In this document: positions 15,977-26,370 of the stretch, piece by piece | How positions within the stretch are numbered: the first letter of the stretch is position 1 | How the letters are laid out: each line of letters starts with the position of its first letter | Source of the DNA: Minwuiaceae bacterium | GTDB lineage: Bacteria; Pseudomonadota; Alphaproteobacteria; Minwuiales; Minwuiaceae | DNA length: 64,000 bases | Assembly (NCBI GenBank): GCA_028278525.1 | Contig: JANQEE010000032.1 | Coordinates: 120,030 to 184,029 of the forward strand | Direction: 5' to 3' | Made by a program: the position numbers and the translations under genes | Notes under the pieces: generated by a model | Told to the model about the DNA's origin: nothing | Databases searched by the model: none | Seen by the model: only the letters and a program-made list of their open reading frames with translations

Positions 15977-18855
15977 CCATGCGATTGGCGAACGGCGCCG
16001 GCAGTCTGATCGACCGCGAGAAGCCGGTCGCGTTCACCTTCGAAGGGCAAACCATCGAAGGCCTCGAAGGCGATACCGTCGCTTCCGCCTTGCTCGCCAA
16101 CGACATCTGGACCCTGTCGCGGTCGTTCAAATACCACCGTCCGCGCGGCCCCCTCACCATGGCCGGCCACGACGCCAACACCCTGGTGCAGTTGCCCGAC
16201 GAGCCGAACGTACTGGCCGACCGTCTGCCCATCGCATCCGGCCTGACGGTGAAGGGGCAGAACTACGCCGGCTCGCTCGCGCGCGACCGGCGCAGCCTGA
16301 TTGGGACGGTCGGCGGGTTCCTGCCGGTCGGCTTCTATTATCGCTCGTTCTACAAGCCGCGTGGTGCCTGGAAGGTCTGGGAACCCATCGTGCGCGACTT
16401 CGCCGGCCTCGGTCGCGTGAATGTCGACAGCCGGCACGGCTATTACGATAAGCAATACCTGTTCGCCGACCTGGCCGTCGTCGGTGGCGGCCCGGCAGGC
16501 CTGAGTGCGACCCTGGAAGCGTCCCGGGCCGGCCTGGAAGTGATCCTGATCGACGAGATGCCGGCGATCGGCGGTGCGCTCAACTTCGCCCGTTTCGTCA
16601 ACGGCCACGCGGACGGGCTTGCCGACGCCGTAGGGTCGGACCCGAACATCCAGGTCCTGTCCGGCGCCACCTGCACCGGCTGGTTCGCCGACAACTGGCT
16701 CGCCGTGGTGCGCGGCAACCGCTTCTACAAACTCCGGGCCAAACAGGTCGCCGTCGCCACCGGCGCCATCGAACAGCCGATGGTGTTCCGCAACAACGAC
16801 CTGCCGGGCGTCGTCGTCGGCTCCGCCGCGCAGCGCCTGATCAGGCTCTACGGCGTCAAGCCAGGCACCCGCGCCGTGGTGGTCGCCGCCAACGCGGACG
16901 GTTACGGCGTCGCCCTCGACCTGCACGACGCGGGCGTCGACGTCGCCGCGCTCGTCGACCTCAGGCATGACGCGTCACCTTGTCATTTCTCCGATCAGGT
17001 GCGCGACGCCGGCATCCGCGTCGTTGCAGGCCATGCCGTTTCGGAAGCCCATGGCCGCGACCGCGTCACCGGCGTGACCGTCGCGGCGATCGTCGGCGAG
17101 GGCGACTGCGCCCCGTCGGGCGAACGCATCGACTGCGACCTCCTTTGCGTGTCGGTCGGCTACGCACCGGCCGCCGGCTTGATCTGCCATACCGGCATCA
17201 AGCTCGGCTATGACGGCGACACCCATATGTTCACCGCCGGTGGGACGCTGCGCGACGGCCTGATGGCTTCCGGCTCCGTTACCGGGGCGCATGCCCTGGA
17301 GGCGGCTTTGGCCCAGGGGCGGCGCGCTGGCTGGGCGGCGGCCAAGGCGCTCGGCGCGAACCCCGGCGCGGAGCCGGCGGTGCCGAACGACCTCGGCAAT
17401 CGCGGCGTCAATCATCCCTGGCCGATCTTTCCCCACCCGAAAGGCCGCGACTTCATAGACTTCGACGAGGACCTGACCGTCAGGGATATCAAGAACGCCA
17501 TCGCCGACGGCTACAGCGAGATCGAACTGGTCAAGCGCTTCTCGACCGTCGGCATGGGCCCCAGCCAAGGCCGCCACTCGGCGCTCAACACGGCGCGCCT
17601 CACCGCCAAGGCGACCGGCCGCGATGTGGCGAAAGTCGGCACCACCACGGTCCGCCCGCCGCTGCTGCCGGAGAAGTTCGCCGCGCTCGCCGGCCGCGCC
17701 TTCACGCCGGAACGGTTGACGCCGATGCATTATCGCCACAAGGACCTCGGCGCCACCATGATGGTCGCCGGCAGTTGGTGGCGGCCCGCCTTCTACGGCG
17801 ACCCGGCTTCGCGAGAAGAGACGATCCGCGAGGAAGCGCTGGCTGTGCGAAACGGCGTCGGCCTGATCGACGTCTCCACCCTCGGCGGCCTCGAGGTCCG
17901 CGGCCCGGACGCCGCCGAATTCCTCAACCGTGTCTACACCTTCGCCTATACGAAGCAGCCGGTCGGCCGCTCGCGCTATGTCCTGATGACGGACCGCACC
18001 GGCGCCATCGTCGACGACGGCGTCGCCTGCCGGCTGCATGACAACCATTTCTACGTCACCGCCACCACCGGCGGCGTCGACGCGGTCTATCGGCAGATGC
18101 TCTGGTGGAACGCGCAGTGGCGGCTCGACGTGGATGTCGCCAATGTCACCGCGGCTTACGCCGGCATCAACATCGCCGGGCCGTATGCCCGCGCGGTGCT
18201 CGCGCCGCTCTGCGATCTCGATCTGGGAGCGGAGGCGTTTCCTTATATGGGCGTCCGCACCGGAACCGTCGCCGGCGTTCCGGCGCGTCTGCTCCGCGTC
18301 GGCTTCGTCGGCGAGCTCGGCTACGAAATCCACGTTCCCTCAAGCTGCGGCGAAGTGGTGTGGGACGCGCTGATGGCCGCCGGAGCCGAGCACGGCATCC
18401 GCCCGTTCGGCGTGGAGGCGCAGCGCCTGCTCCGGCTGGAGAAGGGCCACATCATCGTCGGCCAGGACAGCGACGGTCTGACCCACCCGTACGAAGCCGG
18501 CATGGCCTGGGCCATCGGCCGCAAGAAGCCGTTCTTCGTCGGCGGCCGCTCGATCGAGATCCAGATGAAGCGCGGCCTCGCCCGCAAGCTGGTCGGCTTC
18601 ACGCTCGTCGACCCGAACGCGCCGATCCCTGAAGAATGCCATCTGGTCGTGCGGGGCAAAGAGATCCCGGGCCGCGTCACCTCCTGTTCCTATTCCCCGA
18701 CGTTGGAGAAGGTAATCGGCCTCGCCTACGTCGCGCCCGACCAGGCCGAGATCGGGTCGGAATTCGACATCAAGGTCGACGGCGGCCGTTTGGTCAAAGC
18801 CGTCGTCGTGCCGCTCCCGTTCTACGATCCCGACAACCAGCGGCAGGCGATGTGA
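15973..18855 (+). CDS. soxA: Sarcosine oxidase subunit alpha
   Basis: 960 residues from the ATG at 15973 that overlaps the soxD stop by 4 bp. The N-terminal ~100 residues (FTFEGQTIEGLEGDTVASAL) are the ferredoxin-like domain of this subunit. Residues ~165-480 hold the NAD/FAD-type nucleotide-binding domain (LAVVGGGPAGLSATLEA; second motif near AVVVAANADGYGVAL). The C-terminal ~370 residues from ~590 are a GcvT-type aminomethyltransferase domain (FVGELGYEIHVP, FGVEAQRLLRLEKGH), which binds tetrahydrofolate and captures the methyl carbon as 5,10-methylene-THF. The complex converts sarcosine to glycine. Next gene soxG starts 1 bp after the stop. Confidence 0.95.
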   Translation: MTMRLANGAGSLIDREKPVAFTFEGQTIEGLEGDTVASALLANDIWTLSRSFKYHRPRGPLTMAGHDANTLVQLPDEPNVLADRLPIASGLTVKGQNYAGSLARDRRSLIGTVGGFLPVGFYYRSFYKPRGAWKVWEPIVRDFAGLGRVNVDSRHGYYDKQYLFADLAVVGGGPAGLSATLEASRAGLEVILIDEMPAIGGALNFARFVNGHADGLADAVGSDPNIQVLSGATCTGWFADNWLAVVRGNRFYKLRAKQVAVATGAIEQPMVFRNNDLPGVVVGSAAQRLIRLYGVKPGTRAVVVAANADGYGVALDLHDAGVDVAALVDLRHDASPCHFSDQVRDAGIRVVAGHAVSEAHGRDRVTGVTVAAIVGEGDCAPSGERIDCDLLCVSVGYAPAAGLICHTGIKLGYDGDTHMFTAGGTLRDGLMASGSVTGAHALEAALAQGRRAGWAAAKALGANPGAEPAVPNDLGNRGVNHPWPIFPHPKGRDFIDFDEDLTVRDIKNAIADGYSEIELVKRFSTVGMGPSQGRHSALNTARLTAKATGRDVAKVGTTTVRPPLLPEKFAALAGRAFTPERLTPMHYRHKDLGATMMVAGSWWRPAFYGDPASREETIREEALAVRNGVGLIDVSTLGGLEVRGPDAAEFLNRVYTFAYTKQPVGRSRYVLMTDRTGAIVDDGVACRLHDNHFYVTATTGGVDAVYRQMLWWNAQWRLDVDVANVTAAYAGINIAGPYARAVLAPLCDLDLGAEAFPYMGVRTGTVAGVPARLLRVGFVGELGYEIHVPSSCGEVVWDALMAAGAEHGIRPFGVEAQRLLRLEKGHIIVGQDSDGLTHPYEAGMAWAIGRKKPFFVGGRSIEIQMKRGLARKLVGFTLVDPNAPIPEECHLVVRGKEIPGRVTSCSYSPTLEKVIGLAYVAPDQAEIGSEFDIKVDGGRLVKAVVVPLPFYDPDNQRQAM

Positions 18856-18856
18856 C

Positions 18857-19480
18857 ATGACCGCGATGCGCAAAAGCTTCGTGCACCAGCCGCCATCCGT
18901 CGAAGCCGACGCAACGGCCGCCGCGCGCATGGGCCTTGCCGATCTGTCGCTTAGGCCGCGCACCGGCTTCAAGGGGCCAGGCACGATGGCTTGGCTCGCG
19001 GGGCAGGGCTTGGTCGTCGGGGAGGCGGCCAATATCGCCTATCCGCAGTCGAGCGGCCTGCTCGTCGCCAAGCTCGCGCCGACGGAAGCGTTGATCCTCG
19101 GCGGCATCGACGGCAATGAGGCAACCATCGACACACTCGACCGGACATGGTCGATCGACACCGCTGCCGGCTGCTACGCACTGCCGCGCCGCGACACCCA
19201 TGTCTGGCTGCGCGTCACCGGCAGCGCTGCGCCGGTCATGTTCTCGAAAATCTGCGCCGTCGATTTGCGAGCTGCCAAGTTCGCAAATCACACGATCGCG
19301 CAGACTTCGGTCGCCCGCCTGAACGCCATCGTCGTTCGTGACGATCTCGGCGCTACGCCGGCGTTTCACTTGTTGGCGGACAGCGCGTCGGCGGACTATC
19401 TCTGGCGTTGCCTGATCGACGCCATGGCCGAATTCGACGGCGCGCCGATCGATGAAAACGCCCTACACCGACTGTTGTAG
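18857..19480 (+). CDS. soxG: Sarcosine oxidase subunit gamma
   Basis: 207 residues, last gene of the soxBDAG operon, starting 1 bp after soxA. Family signs are ADLSLRPRTGFKGPG-like (here GLADLSLRPRTGFKGPGTMA), a central block with CYALPRRDTHVWLRVTG, and the end LWRCLIDAMAEF. The gamma subunit has a GcvT-like fold and contacts the alpha subunit in the heterotetramer. The position after soxA and the order B-D-A-G are standard. No terminator is obvious in the 251 bp that follow before the cold-shock gene. Confidence 0.9.
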   Translation: MTAMRKSFVHQPPSVEADATAAARMGLADLSLRPRTGFKGPGTMAWLAGQGLVVGEAANIAYPQSSGLLVAKLAPTEALILGGIDGNEATIDTLDRTWSIDTAAGCYALPRRDTHVWLRVTGSAAPVMFSKICAVDLRAAKFANHTIAQTSVARLNAIVVRDDLGATPAFHLLADSASADYLWRCLIDAMAEFDGAPIDENALHRLL

Positions 19481-19731
19481 GACCAGCCGATTTAGCTAAA
19501 CGCTCAGCTTTTCCGCAGTCTATCGACGATTCCCACGCGGATGCACAAGTAATTCGGCGCGGGAAAAGCCTTGTATTTCGCAACAACGACCGTAACATTC
19601 TTGTGTCGGGGCTTTAAATCGCCCCTGTACATTGCGCCAGGCGCGGGCCAGGCGCGATTTCGGAGCCCAGACACCCCGTGACGCTCAACGAAGTGGCACG
19701 GTAGTGGAGGCTTATACTGAGGGTTCCGAAG
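19481..19731 (+). promoter_or_regulatory. Intergenic leader upstream of the cold-shock gene
   Basis: 251 bp without a gene. It is richer in A and T than its surroundings and contains a small hairpin (GGGGC at 19608-19612 pairing with GCCCC at 19621-19625). Cold-shock genes often carry a long structured 5' leader, so part of this may be transcribed; no clear promoter box can be fixed by eye. Confidence 0.4.
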
Positions 19732-19938
19732 ATGCCAACCGGCACAGTTAAGTGGTTTAATCAAGCAAAAGGCTACGGCTTCATCGTTCCGGATGAGGGC
19801 GGGCAGGATGTTTTCGTTCACGTTTCCGCGATCGAGCAGGCCGGTCTGTCATCGCTGAACGACGGGCAAAAGATCAGCTACAAGGTGGTGAGCAACCCCC
19901 GCGGCGAGAAAGCGGTCGATCTGGAAAAGCTTGATTAG
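19732..19938 (+). CDS. Cold-shock protein (CspA family)
   Basis: 68 residues, a single cold-shock domain of five beta strands that binds single-stranded RNA and DNA as an RNA chaperone. RNP1 is KGYGFIVP (around 13-20) and RNP2 VFVHVSAI (around 28-35). The protein opens with TGTVKWFNQAKG, standard for the family. It stands alone with a leader of up to 250 bases. Which paralogue this is, and whether it responds to cold, cannot be told. Confidence 0.96.
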   Translation: MPTGTVKWFNQAKGYGFIVPDEGGQDVFVHVSAIEQAGLSSLNDGQKISYKVVSNPRGEKAVDLEKLD

Positions 19939-20061
19939 CGGCCGGCCATGCGCCGGCTCGCTTTCATAGCGCCCGAGTAGCCGAAAGCCGCGCCGCAACA
20001 GTCCGTGAGGACGATGCGGCGGCTGTTGATCTGCATCCGGCTTTGGTCCAACTATCGCGGC

Positions 20062-20652
20062 ATGTCACCCGATACGACATTGGATGCGCTGCTTGTCGAC
20101 CTGCGCGCTTGTCGCGCGTGCGCGCCGCATTTGCCGCACGGCGTTCGTCCCGTCGTGCGCGCCACGGCCGGCGCGCGCATCCTTATCGCGGGTCAGGCGC
20201 CCGGCGCCCGCGTGCATGCCAGCGGCATTCCGTTCGACGATCCGTCCGGCGACCGCCTGCGCGATTGGCTGGCGATCGACCGCGATACTTTCTATGACGA
20301 GTCCCGTATCGCCATCGTGCCCCAGGGCTTCTGTTTCCCCGGCACCGATCCGCGCGGCGGCGACTATCCGCCGCGTCCGGAATGCGCGAAGCTCTGGCAT
20401 CCGCGTCTGATCCCGATGCTCGATGGAGTCGAACTGATCCTCTGCGTCGGCCAATACGCCCATGCCTGGCATCTCGGCGACCGGCGCAAGCGCACGCTGA
20501 CGGATACCGTGCGGGCCTGGCGCGAATACCTGCCGACCCATATCCCCCTGCCGCATCCGTCCTGGCGCAACACCGGCTGGATCAAGAAGAACCCGTGGTT
20601 CTCGGAAGACGTCTTGCCGTACTTGCGGGAGGCCGTCGCGCGCCTGATGTAG
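20062..20652 (+). CDS. Uracil-DNA glycosylase family protein
   Basis: 196 residues from the ATG at 20062 (MSPDTTLDALL). It fits the small UDG-superfamily group that begins with a CRAC pair (LRACRACAPHLPHGVRPV). The glycosylase fold is marked by ILIAGQAPGARVHASGIPFDDPSGDRLRDWL, where the active-site loop of family-4-like UDGs (GE-x-PG) reads GQAPGA. The later motif LPHPSWRNTGW corresponds to the HPSP-type loop that inserts in DNA. The two later cysteines of a 4Fe-4S cluster are not in the usual places. Activity on uracil is unproven; this group is often annotated only as 'UDG family'. Confidence 0.82.
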   Translation: MSPDTTLDALLVDLRACRACAPHLPHGVRPVVRATAGARILIAGQAPGARVHASGIPFDDPSGDRLRDWLAIDRDTFYDESRIAIVPQGFCFPGTDPRGGDYPPRPECAKLWHPRLIPMLDGVELILCVGQYAHAWHLGDRRKRTLTDTVRAWREYLPTHIPLPHPSWRNTGWIKKNPWFSEDVLPYLREAVARLM

Positions 20653-20697
20653 CCCGGTTATACTTGCGCGTAAGTGTCGGCAACGGGGGAGGTAGCA

Positions 20698-22431
<1,734 letters not shown>

Positions 22432-22505
22432 CTGGCTGGGCCCAACGCAGTCATCAACGCGGTTCCACGGCCGGTGCCACACCTGCGAAGGCTCCGTGCA
22501 TTGCC

Positions 22506-22600
22506 CCATGGATGCTCGGATCAAGTCCGAGCATGACGGTGGAGCATTGATCGGACGTTCCCAAAACCGTCACCCTCGGACTTGATCCGAGGGTCCATGG
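22506..22600. repeat. REPIN-like pair of inverted hairpins
   Basis: Two 35-bp arms (22506-22540 and 22566-22600) are inverted copies of each other. Each arm is itself a hairpin around GGATCAAGTCC or its reverse. The arms differ at the stem base (TGCTCGGA/TCCGAGCA in one, CCCTCGGA/TCCGAGGG in the other), so changes are compensatory and pairing is kept. A single hairpin of the same family lies at 30806-30835. Confidence 0.85.
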
Positions 22601-22631
22601 TGCCCCCGGCTCCGCCGGTTCAGAATTCCAC

Positions 22632-22719
22632 TGTCATTGCGAGCGCAGCGAAGCAATCTCGACGGGCCTTGTACCGTGTTTTCCAGATCGCCGCGGCCCT
22701 TCGGGACTCGCGATGCCGT
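22632..22719. repeat. REP-like palindromic element, copy 1 (degenerate)
   Basis: Starts TGTCATTGCGAGCGCAGCG and ends near ACTCGCGATG, with the inner GGCCCTTCGGG hairpin. Same family as the elements at 30695, 39948, 40072 and 40470; this copy lacks the last bases of the terminal inverted repeat. Confidence 0.85.
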
Positions 22720-22721
22720 CG

Positions 22722-23543
22722 CTAAACGTCCGCCGTATAAAGCCGCGCCGCTTCCTCGAAGCCGACGATTGGCGCGCGGATCGTGCCGTCGGCGACCGTA
22801 CGGCCCCGTATCGGATCGACGGCTTCAATCTTGTAAGGCGGCCGCCCCGCATCCAGCCCGGAAACGATCACGTCGAAAGTCGCCGCCCTGTCCGATTGCG
22901 GCACGAACCAATGCACATTGTCCCGCTCCGCGCTCATTGTTGATACGTCGCCGACCCGGGCCGTCCCGTCACCCGTCGGCCGGATCAGGATCGCGCCGTC
23001 CGCGTCGCCGATCCGGTCGAACGTGCGTACCCGGAATTTGCCTTCGATAACCAGATGCGCCGACACCATGTGACGGTGGGCGTGCGGCGTCACCACATTG
23101 CGCCGGTCGAAGTCGAACAAGGCGGCGGCGTAGCGCAGTTTCCGGGGCGTGCCGTCGTCGTCGCGAAAACGGATCGTCCATTTCGCCGGATAGCTCGGCA
23201 GGGCGCGGCCGATATCCCGGCTGTCTGACGGCCGGATTTCCGCGGTCAGTTCGGCAACGTCCAAGCTGCGCGTCAGCGCCTCGACGTCGCTTTGCCACTG
23301 CTCGGGACGGATTTCGCCCCGGGACAGGGCCAGCGCGATGTCCTGCTGGTCTCGGATCCACCGGCGGGCCGAAGAACCGGCCCCGGCGACGGCATTGTTG
23401 AGCCCGGAGAGAAGGGCGTAGGCCGGAAAGGCGGCCAGGACGTCGCCGACGAACCGGCGGCGGCTCGGCGCCTTAATGGACGACGTTGGAGCTGTCGGGC
23501 CCGTCGTCCTCATCTTCGTCCTCATCGTCCTCTTCGACGACAT
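22722..23543 (-). CDS. Tat-exported cupin-like protein of unknown function
   Basis: Up to 273 residues. Residues 28-32 (SRRRFVGDVLAAFPAYALL) match a twin-arginine export signal, so the folded protein probably goes to the periplasm. The middle holds a jelly-roll segment, TPHAHRHMVSAHLVIEGKF, with three histidines spaced as in cupin metal sites, then a second strand set ending VHWFVPQSD. The start is uncertain: ATG at 23543, 23525 or 23513 are all possible, and the first overlaps the upstream gene by 71 bp. The stop sits 3 bp from the REP element at 22632-22719. No close family recognised. Confidence 0.65.
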   Translation of the reverse strand: MSSKRTMRTKMRTTGPTAPTSSIKAPSRRRFVGDVLAAFPAYALLSGLNNAVAGAGSSARRWIRDQQDIALALSRGEIRPEQWQSDVEALTRSLDVAELTAEIRPSDSRDIGRALPSYPAKWTIRFRDDDGTPRKLRYAAALFDFDRRNVVTPHAHRHMVSAHLVIEGKFRVRTFDRIGDADGAILIRPTGDGTARVGDVSTMSAERDNVHWFVPQSDRAATFDVIVSGLDAGRPPYKIEAVDPIRGRTVADGTIRAPIVGFEEAARLYTADV

Positions 23544-23922
23544 CCTCGTCTTCCTCGTCCGCCGATAGTTCGAAGACCTGGCCGGCCTGGTGATGGGCGA
23601 TTTTCCAGATGCCGTCTTCCCGCACGTACAGGTTGGTCGCCACCAGCAGGCCGCCGTGGATATGCTCTTCGCAGATCACCAGGGCGGTGTCGCCGTACAG
23701 GAACGCCTGGGCCGCGCGGCAGCGCACCGGCGGGGCGTTTTGCAGGATGCCGTGCCAGCTTTCGATAACGCTGCCGCGGTCGGTCAGCGCGTCCCAGCCG
23801 GGATGGATACAGACCACCGGGTACTTGTCGGCCCAGATCATCTCCATCGCCTTGCCGTCGCCGTTGGCGAAAGCGCGGTAGAATGTCTCGTTGGTCGCCA
23901 GAACGGCGTCTTCGTCGTCCAT
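23473..23922 (-). CDS. NTF2-like (SnoaL-type) domain protein with acidic tail
   Basis: 149 residues from the ATG at 23922 (MDDEDAVLATNETFYRAF). The first ~115 residues have the alpha-plus-beta cone pattern of SnoaL/DUF4440-like proteins: FYRAFANGDGKAMEMIWAD, HPGWDALTDRGSVIESWHGI, then ATNLYVREDGIWKIAHHQAG. The last 28 residues are a run of Asp and Glu, unusual for the family. The DNA for this tail doubles as the basic N terminus of the next gene (71-bp overlap, different frame), so the two genes are probably translated together. Function unknown; the fold serves both enzymes and binding proteins. Confidence 0.78.
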   Translation of the reverse strand: MDDEDAVLATNETFYRAFANGDGKAMEMIWADKYPVVCIHPGWDALTDRGSVIESWHGILQNAPPVRCRAAQAFLYGDTALVICEEHIHGGLLVATNLYVREDGIWKIAHHQAGQVFELSADEEDEDVVEEDDEDEDEDDGPDSSNVVH

Positions 23923-24042
23923 TACACAACCCGCGTGTTGTTCGCGGCCTTCATAAGGTCTAAACGTCCAAACCGCAACGACGCTCACTAATGCTTGAGG
24001 TGGTGCAGTCATCGGGTCATATTTTCGGCCATGATAGTACGA

Positions 24043-25014
24043 ATGGCCCGCTTTGCCCTGATCTTATTGATGTTGGCTTTGGCGGCCTGCGGACCGCGTA
24101 TTCAATCGATTGGTTTGCCGGTACAGGCGCCGGCGCTGAACGACAGGGCGGCCGTGGCGCCCGACGGCGGCCAGTTGCCGATCGAGACATGGGCGGCGGC
24201 CGGCCGGCCGCGCGCCGTAATCGTCGCCCTCCATGGATTTAACGATTATCGCCTCGCATTCAAGGCGTCCGGCGCCTGGTGGGCCGGGCGGGGCATTACA
24301 ACCTACGCCTACGACCAGCGCGGCTTCGGCGATACGGCGCATCGCGGCATCTGGGCCGGCACCGACACCATGATCCGCGATCTCGGCACCATGGTTCGGC
24401 TGGTGCGCACGCGCCACCCGGACGTGCCGCTGTTCCTGCTCGGCGACAGTATGGGCGGCGCTGTGGTCATGGCCGCGATGGCGCGCGACGATGCGCCCAC
24501 GGTCGACGGCATCGTGCTTGCGGCCCCGGCGGTCTGGGGCGGCGACTCGCTGAATGCCTTTTATCGGGGGACCTTGTGGCTGGCGGCCCATCTCCTGCCG
24601 GCCAACAAGGCGACGGGCAGGGGGCTCGGCCGCCGCCCGTCCGACAATATAGAGATGCTGCGCGGGCTCGGCCGCGACCCCAAGGTGATCAAGGAGACCC
24701 GCATCGATGCCGTCTACGGCCTGGTCCAGTTGATGGACGCCGCCCAGGCGGCGGCGCCGTTCATCGACGTGCCGATGCTGATCCTCTATGGCGCGCGCGA
24801 CGAACTGATCCCGAAGCGCCCCGTGGAAAAGGTCGTCACCTCGGTCATCGGGCCGCGCCGTGTCGCCATCTACCCGAACGGCTGGCATATGCTGTTGCGC
24901 GACCTTCAGGCCGAGGTCGTCTGGCGCGACGTGCTGTCCTGGATCGAAGACCCCGCCGCGCCCCTGCCGTCCGGCAACGAGCGCACGGCGCTGCCGCTGT
25001 TCGAGAGCAACTGA
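24043..25014 (+). CDS. Lipoprotein alpha/beta hydrolase (monoacylglycerol lipase-like)
   Basis: 323 residues from the ATG at 24043; an ATG at 24031 adds four. The start is a lipoprotein signal (MARFALILLMLALAACGPR, lipobox LAAC), so the enzyme is membrane-anchored outside the cytoplasm. Catalytic elements: oxyanion LHGFND, nucleophile elbow GDSMGG with its Ser, an acid in LYGARDELIPKR, and the final His in NGWHMLLRD. That is the layout of serine hydrolases of the YvaK/monoglyceride lipase group (Hydrolase_4). It probably cleaves lysophospholipids or acylglycerols. It is divergent from the NTF2-like gene and converges with the thioesterase gene 10 bp on. Confidence 0.9.
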   Translation: MARFALILLMLALAACGPRIQSIGLPVQAPALNDRAAVAPDGGQLPIETWAAAGRPRAVIVALHGFNDYRLAFKASGAWWAGRGITTYAYDQRGFGDTAHRGIWAGTDTMIRDLGTMVRLVRTRHPDVPLFLLGDSMGGAVVMAAMARDDAPTVDGIVLAAPAVWGGDSLNAFYRGTLWLAAHLLPANKATGRGLGRRPSDNIEMLRGLGRDPKVIKETRIDAVYGLVQLMDAAQAAAPFIDVPMLILYGARDELIPKRPVEKVVTSVIGPRRVAIYPNGWHMLLRDLQAEVVWRDVLSWIEDPAAPLPSGNERTALPLFESN

Positions 25015-25024
25015 CCCGCACGCC

Positions 25025-25516
25025 TTACCCCGGCCGCTTCGACTTCAGGCCGATCAGCCGGCCGGCCTGCGGCGGTATCGGCAGTGTCGCATGGGCCTGC
25101 TTGACGGCCGCCATGCGCGCCATCACGGCGTCGGTCATCGGCGCCGCCCGCCGCGTCTCCTGGCTCACATGCAGCGACATCAACTCGTTGGTGGAGGCCA
25201 GGTAGCCTTCCGTCGCGTGATACATCTTGTGGATGTAGTGGATTCGCTTGGCGTCGAAATCGATCATCTGCGTGGTGAAGCGAAGCGGGTCGTTGACCCG
25301 CACTTCGGCGTCGTAGGTGATGTGCGCCTCCAGGCAGAACGTGGTGATGTTCTCCGCCTGCCGATAGGCCCGGTCCAGGCCGATATGGCGCATCCAGGCG
25401 CTGGTCGCTTCGTCGAACACCACCATGTAGTAGCCCATGTTCATATGGTCATTGTTGTCGATCCAATCGGGATGGACGGTGTCCCGGTACTCGTCGAAAG
25501 GGGCGGGGATCGTCAT
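25025..25516 (-). CDS. Acyl-CoA thioesterase, hotdog fold
   Basis: 163 residues starting at MTIPAPFDEYR. The hotdog-fold signature HPDWIDNNDHMNMGYYMVVFDEAT contains the Asp/Asn-x-x-x-His-x-N pattern of 4-hydroxybenzoyl-CoA-thioesterase-like enzymes; the later KMYHATEGYLASTNELMSLHV is the second half of the fold. Carnitine-pathway betainyl-CoA thioesterases look alike, so a small acyl-CoA substrate is plausible. Cytoplasmic. It is divergent from the HCCA-isomerase-like gene 153 bp away; the shared intergenic stretch has no clear operator. Confidence 0.85.
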   Translation of the reverse strand: MTIPAPFDEYRDTVHPDWIDNNDHMNMGYYMVVFDEATSAWMRHIGLDRAYRQAENITTFCLEAHITYDAEVRVNDPLRFTTQMIDFDAKRIHYIHKMYHATEGYLASTNELMSLHVSQETRRAAPMTDAVMARMAAVKQAHATLPIPPQAGRLIGLKSKRPG

Positions 25517-25668
25517 CGGCGGCAAGGCTCCTCGGGCGGCTGGCTGATGTGGCAGCAAGATATCCAAGCCCGTTGCCGGCGCAAGTGGGAGACTCTCGAA
25601 ACCTGAGCCCGGCGCGTGCCATACTTCGCGCCGCAACGATAACCGCAGATACCCGGGGAGCCCGCCGC

Positions 25669-26325
25669 ATGACCCTCACTGTCGACCTGTTCTGGTCGTT
25701 CCGCAGTCCCTATTCCTACCTCGCGACGTCTCGGATCGTCGCCCTTCGCGACGAATACGACCTGGATGTCACTGTCCGGCCGGTCTATCCGATCGCGGTC
25801 CGCAATCCGGACTTCTTCAAGGACATCAACCCGCTGTGGGTCTCCTATCTGCTGCGCGACGTGGTCCGGGTGGCGGAGATGAACGGCCTGCCGTTCTCCT
25901 GGCCCAACCCGGACCCGGTGGTGATGGACATGCAGACGCGCACGATCCCGAAGGAACAGCCCTATATCCACCGCGTGACCCGCCTCGGCGTCGAAGCCGC
26001 CCGCCAGGGCCGCGGCCTTGAATTCCTCGACGAAGTCTCGCGCATGCTCTGGGCGGATGCCGTGAAGGATTGGCATCAAGGCGACCATCTGGCCGGCGCC
26101 GCCCAACGCGCCGGGCTCGATTTTGCCGCCATGGAGGCGGCACTCGCCGCCGGCGAGGAGGGCTACGAATCCGAAATCGCCGACAACCAGGCGGCGCTGG
26201 AGAAGGCCGGTCATTGGGGCGTACCGACGCTGGTGTTCGACGGCGAGCCGTTCTTCGGCCAGGACCGCATCGACATGTGCGTCTGGCGCATGAAGCAGAA
26301 GGGTCTGGCCAGGCGCGCCGCGTAA
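25669..26325 (+). CDS. 2-hydroxychromene-2-carboxylate isomerase family (DsbA-like) protein
   Basis: 218 residues from the ATG at 25669 with GGGGAG upstream. The sequence starts TVDLFWSFRSPYSYLATSRI, the thioredoxin-fold start of the GST-kappa/HCCA-isomerase group with SPYSY in place of a CxxC, so it is not a disulfide oxidoreductase. It ends WGVPTLVFDGEPFFGQDRID, the cis-Pro block typical of this family. HCCA isomerases act with glutathione in naphthalene breakdown; many homologues have other uses. It stands alone just before the ydbH-ynbE-ydbL cluster. Confidence 0.85.
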   Translation: MTLTVDLFWSFRSPYSYLATSRIVALRDEYDLDVTVRPVYPIAVRNPDFFKDINPLWVSYLLRDVVRVAEMNGLPFSWPNPDPVVMDMQTRTIPKEQPYIHRVTRLGVEAARQGRGLEFLDEVSRMLWADAVKDWHQGDHLAGAAQRAGLDFAAMEAALAAGEEGYESEIADNQAALEKAGHWGVPTLVFDGEPFFGQDRIDMCVWRMKQKGLARRAA

Positions 26326-26370
26326 CCGAATGCAGGCGGCGGGTGCCATCGAACCGGCTATCCTGCCGTA

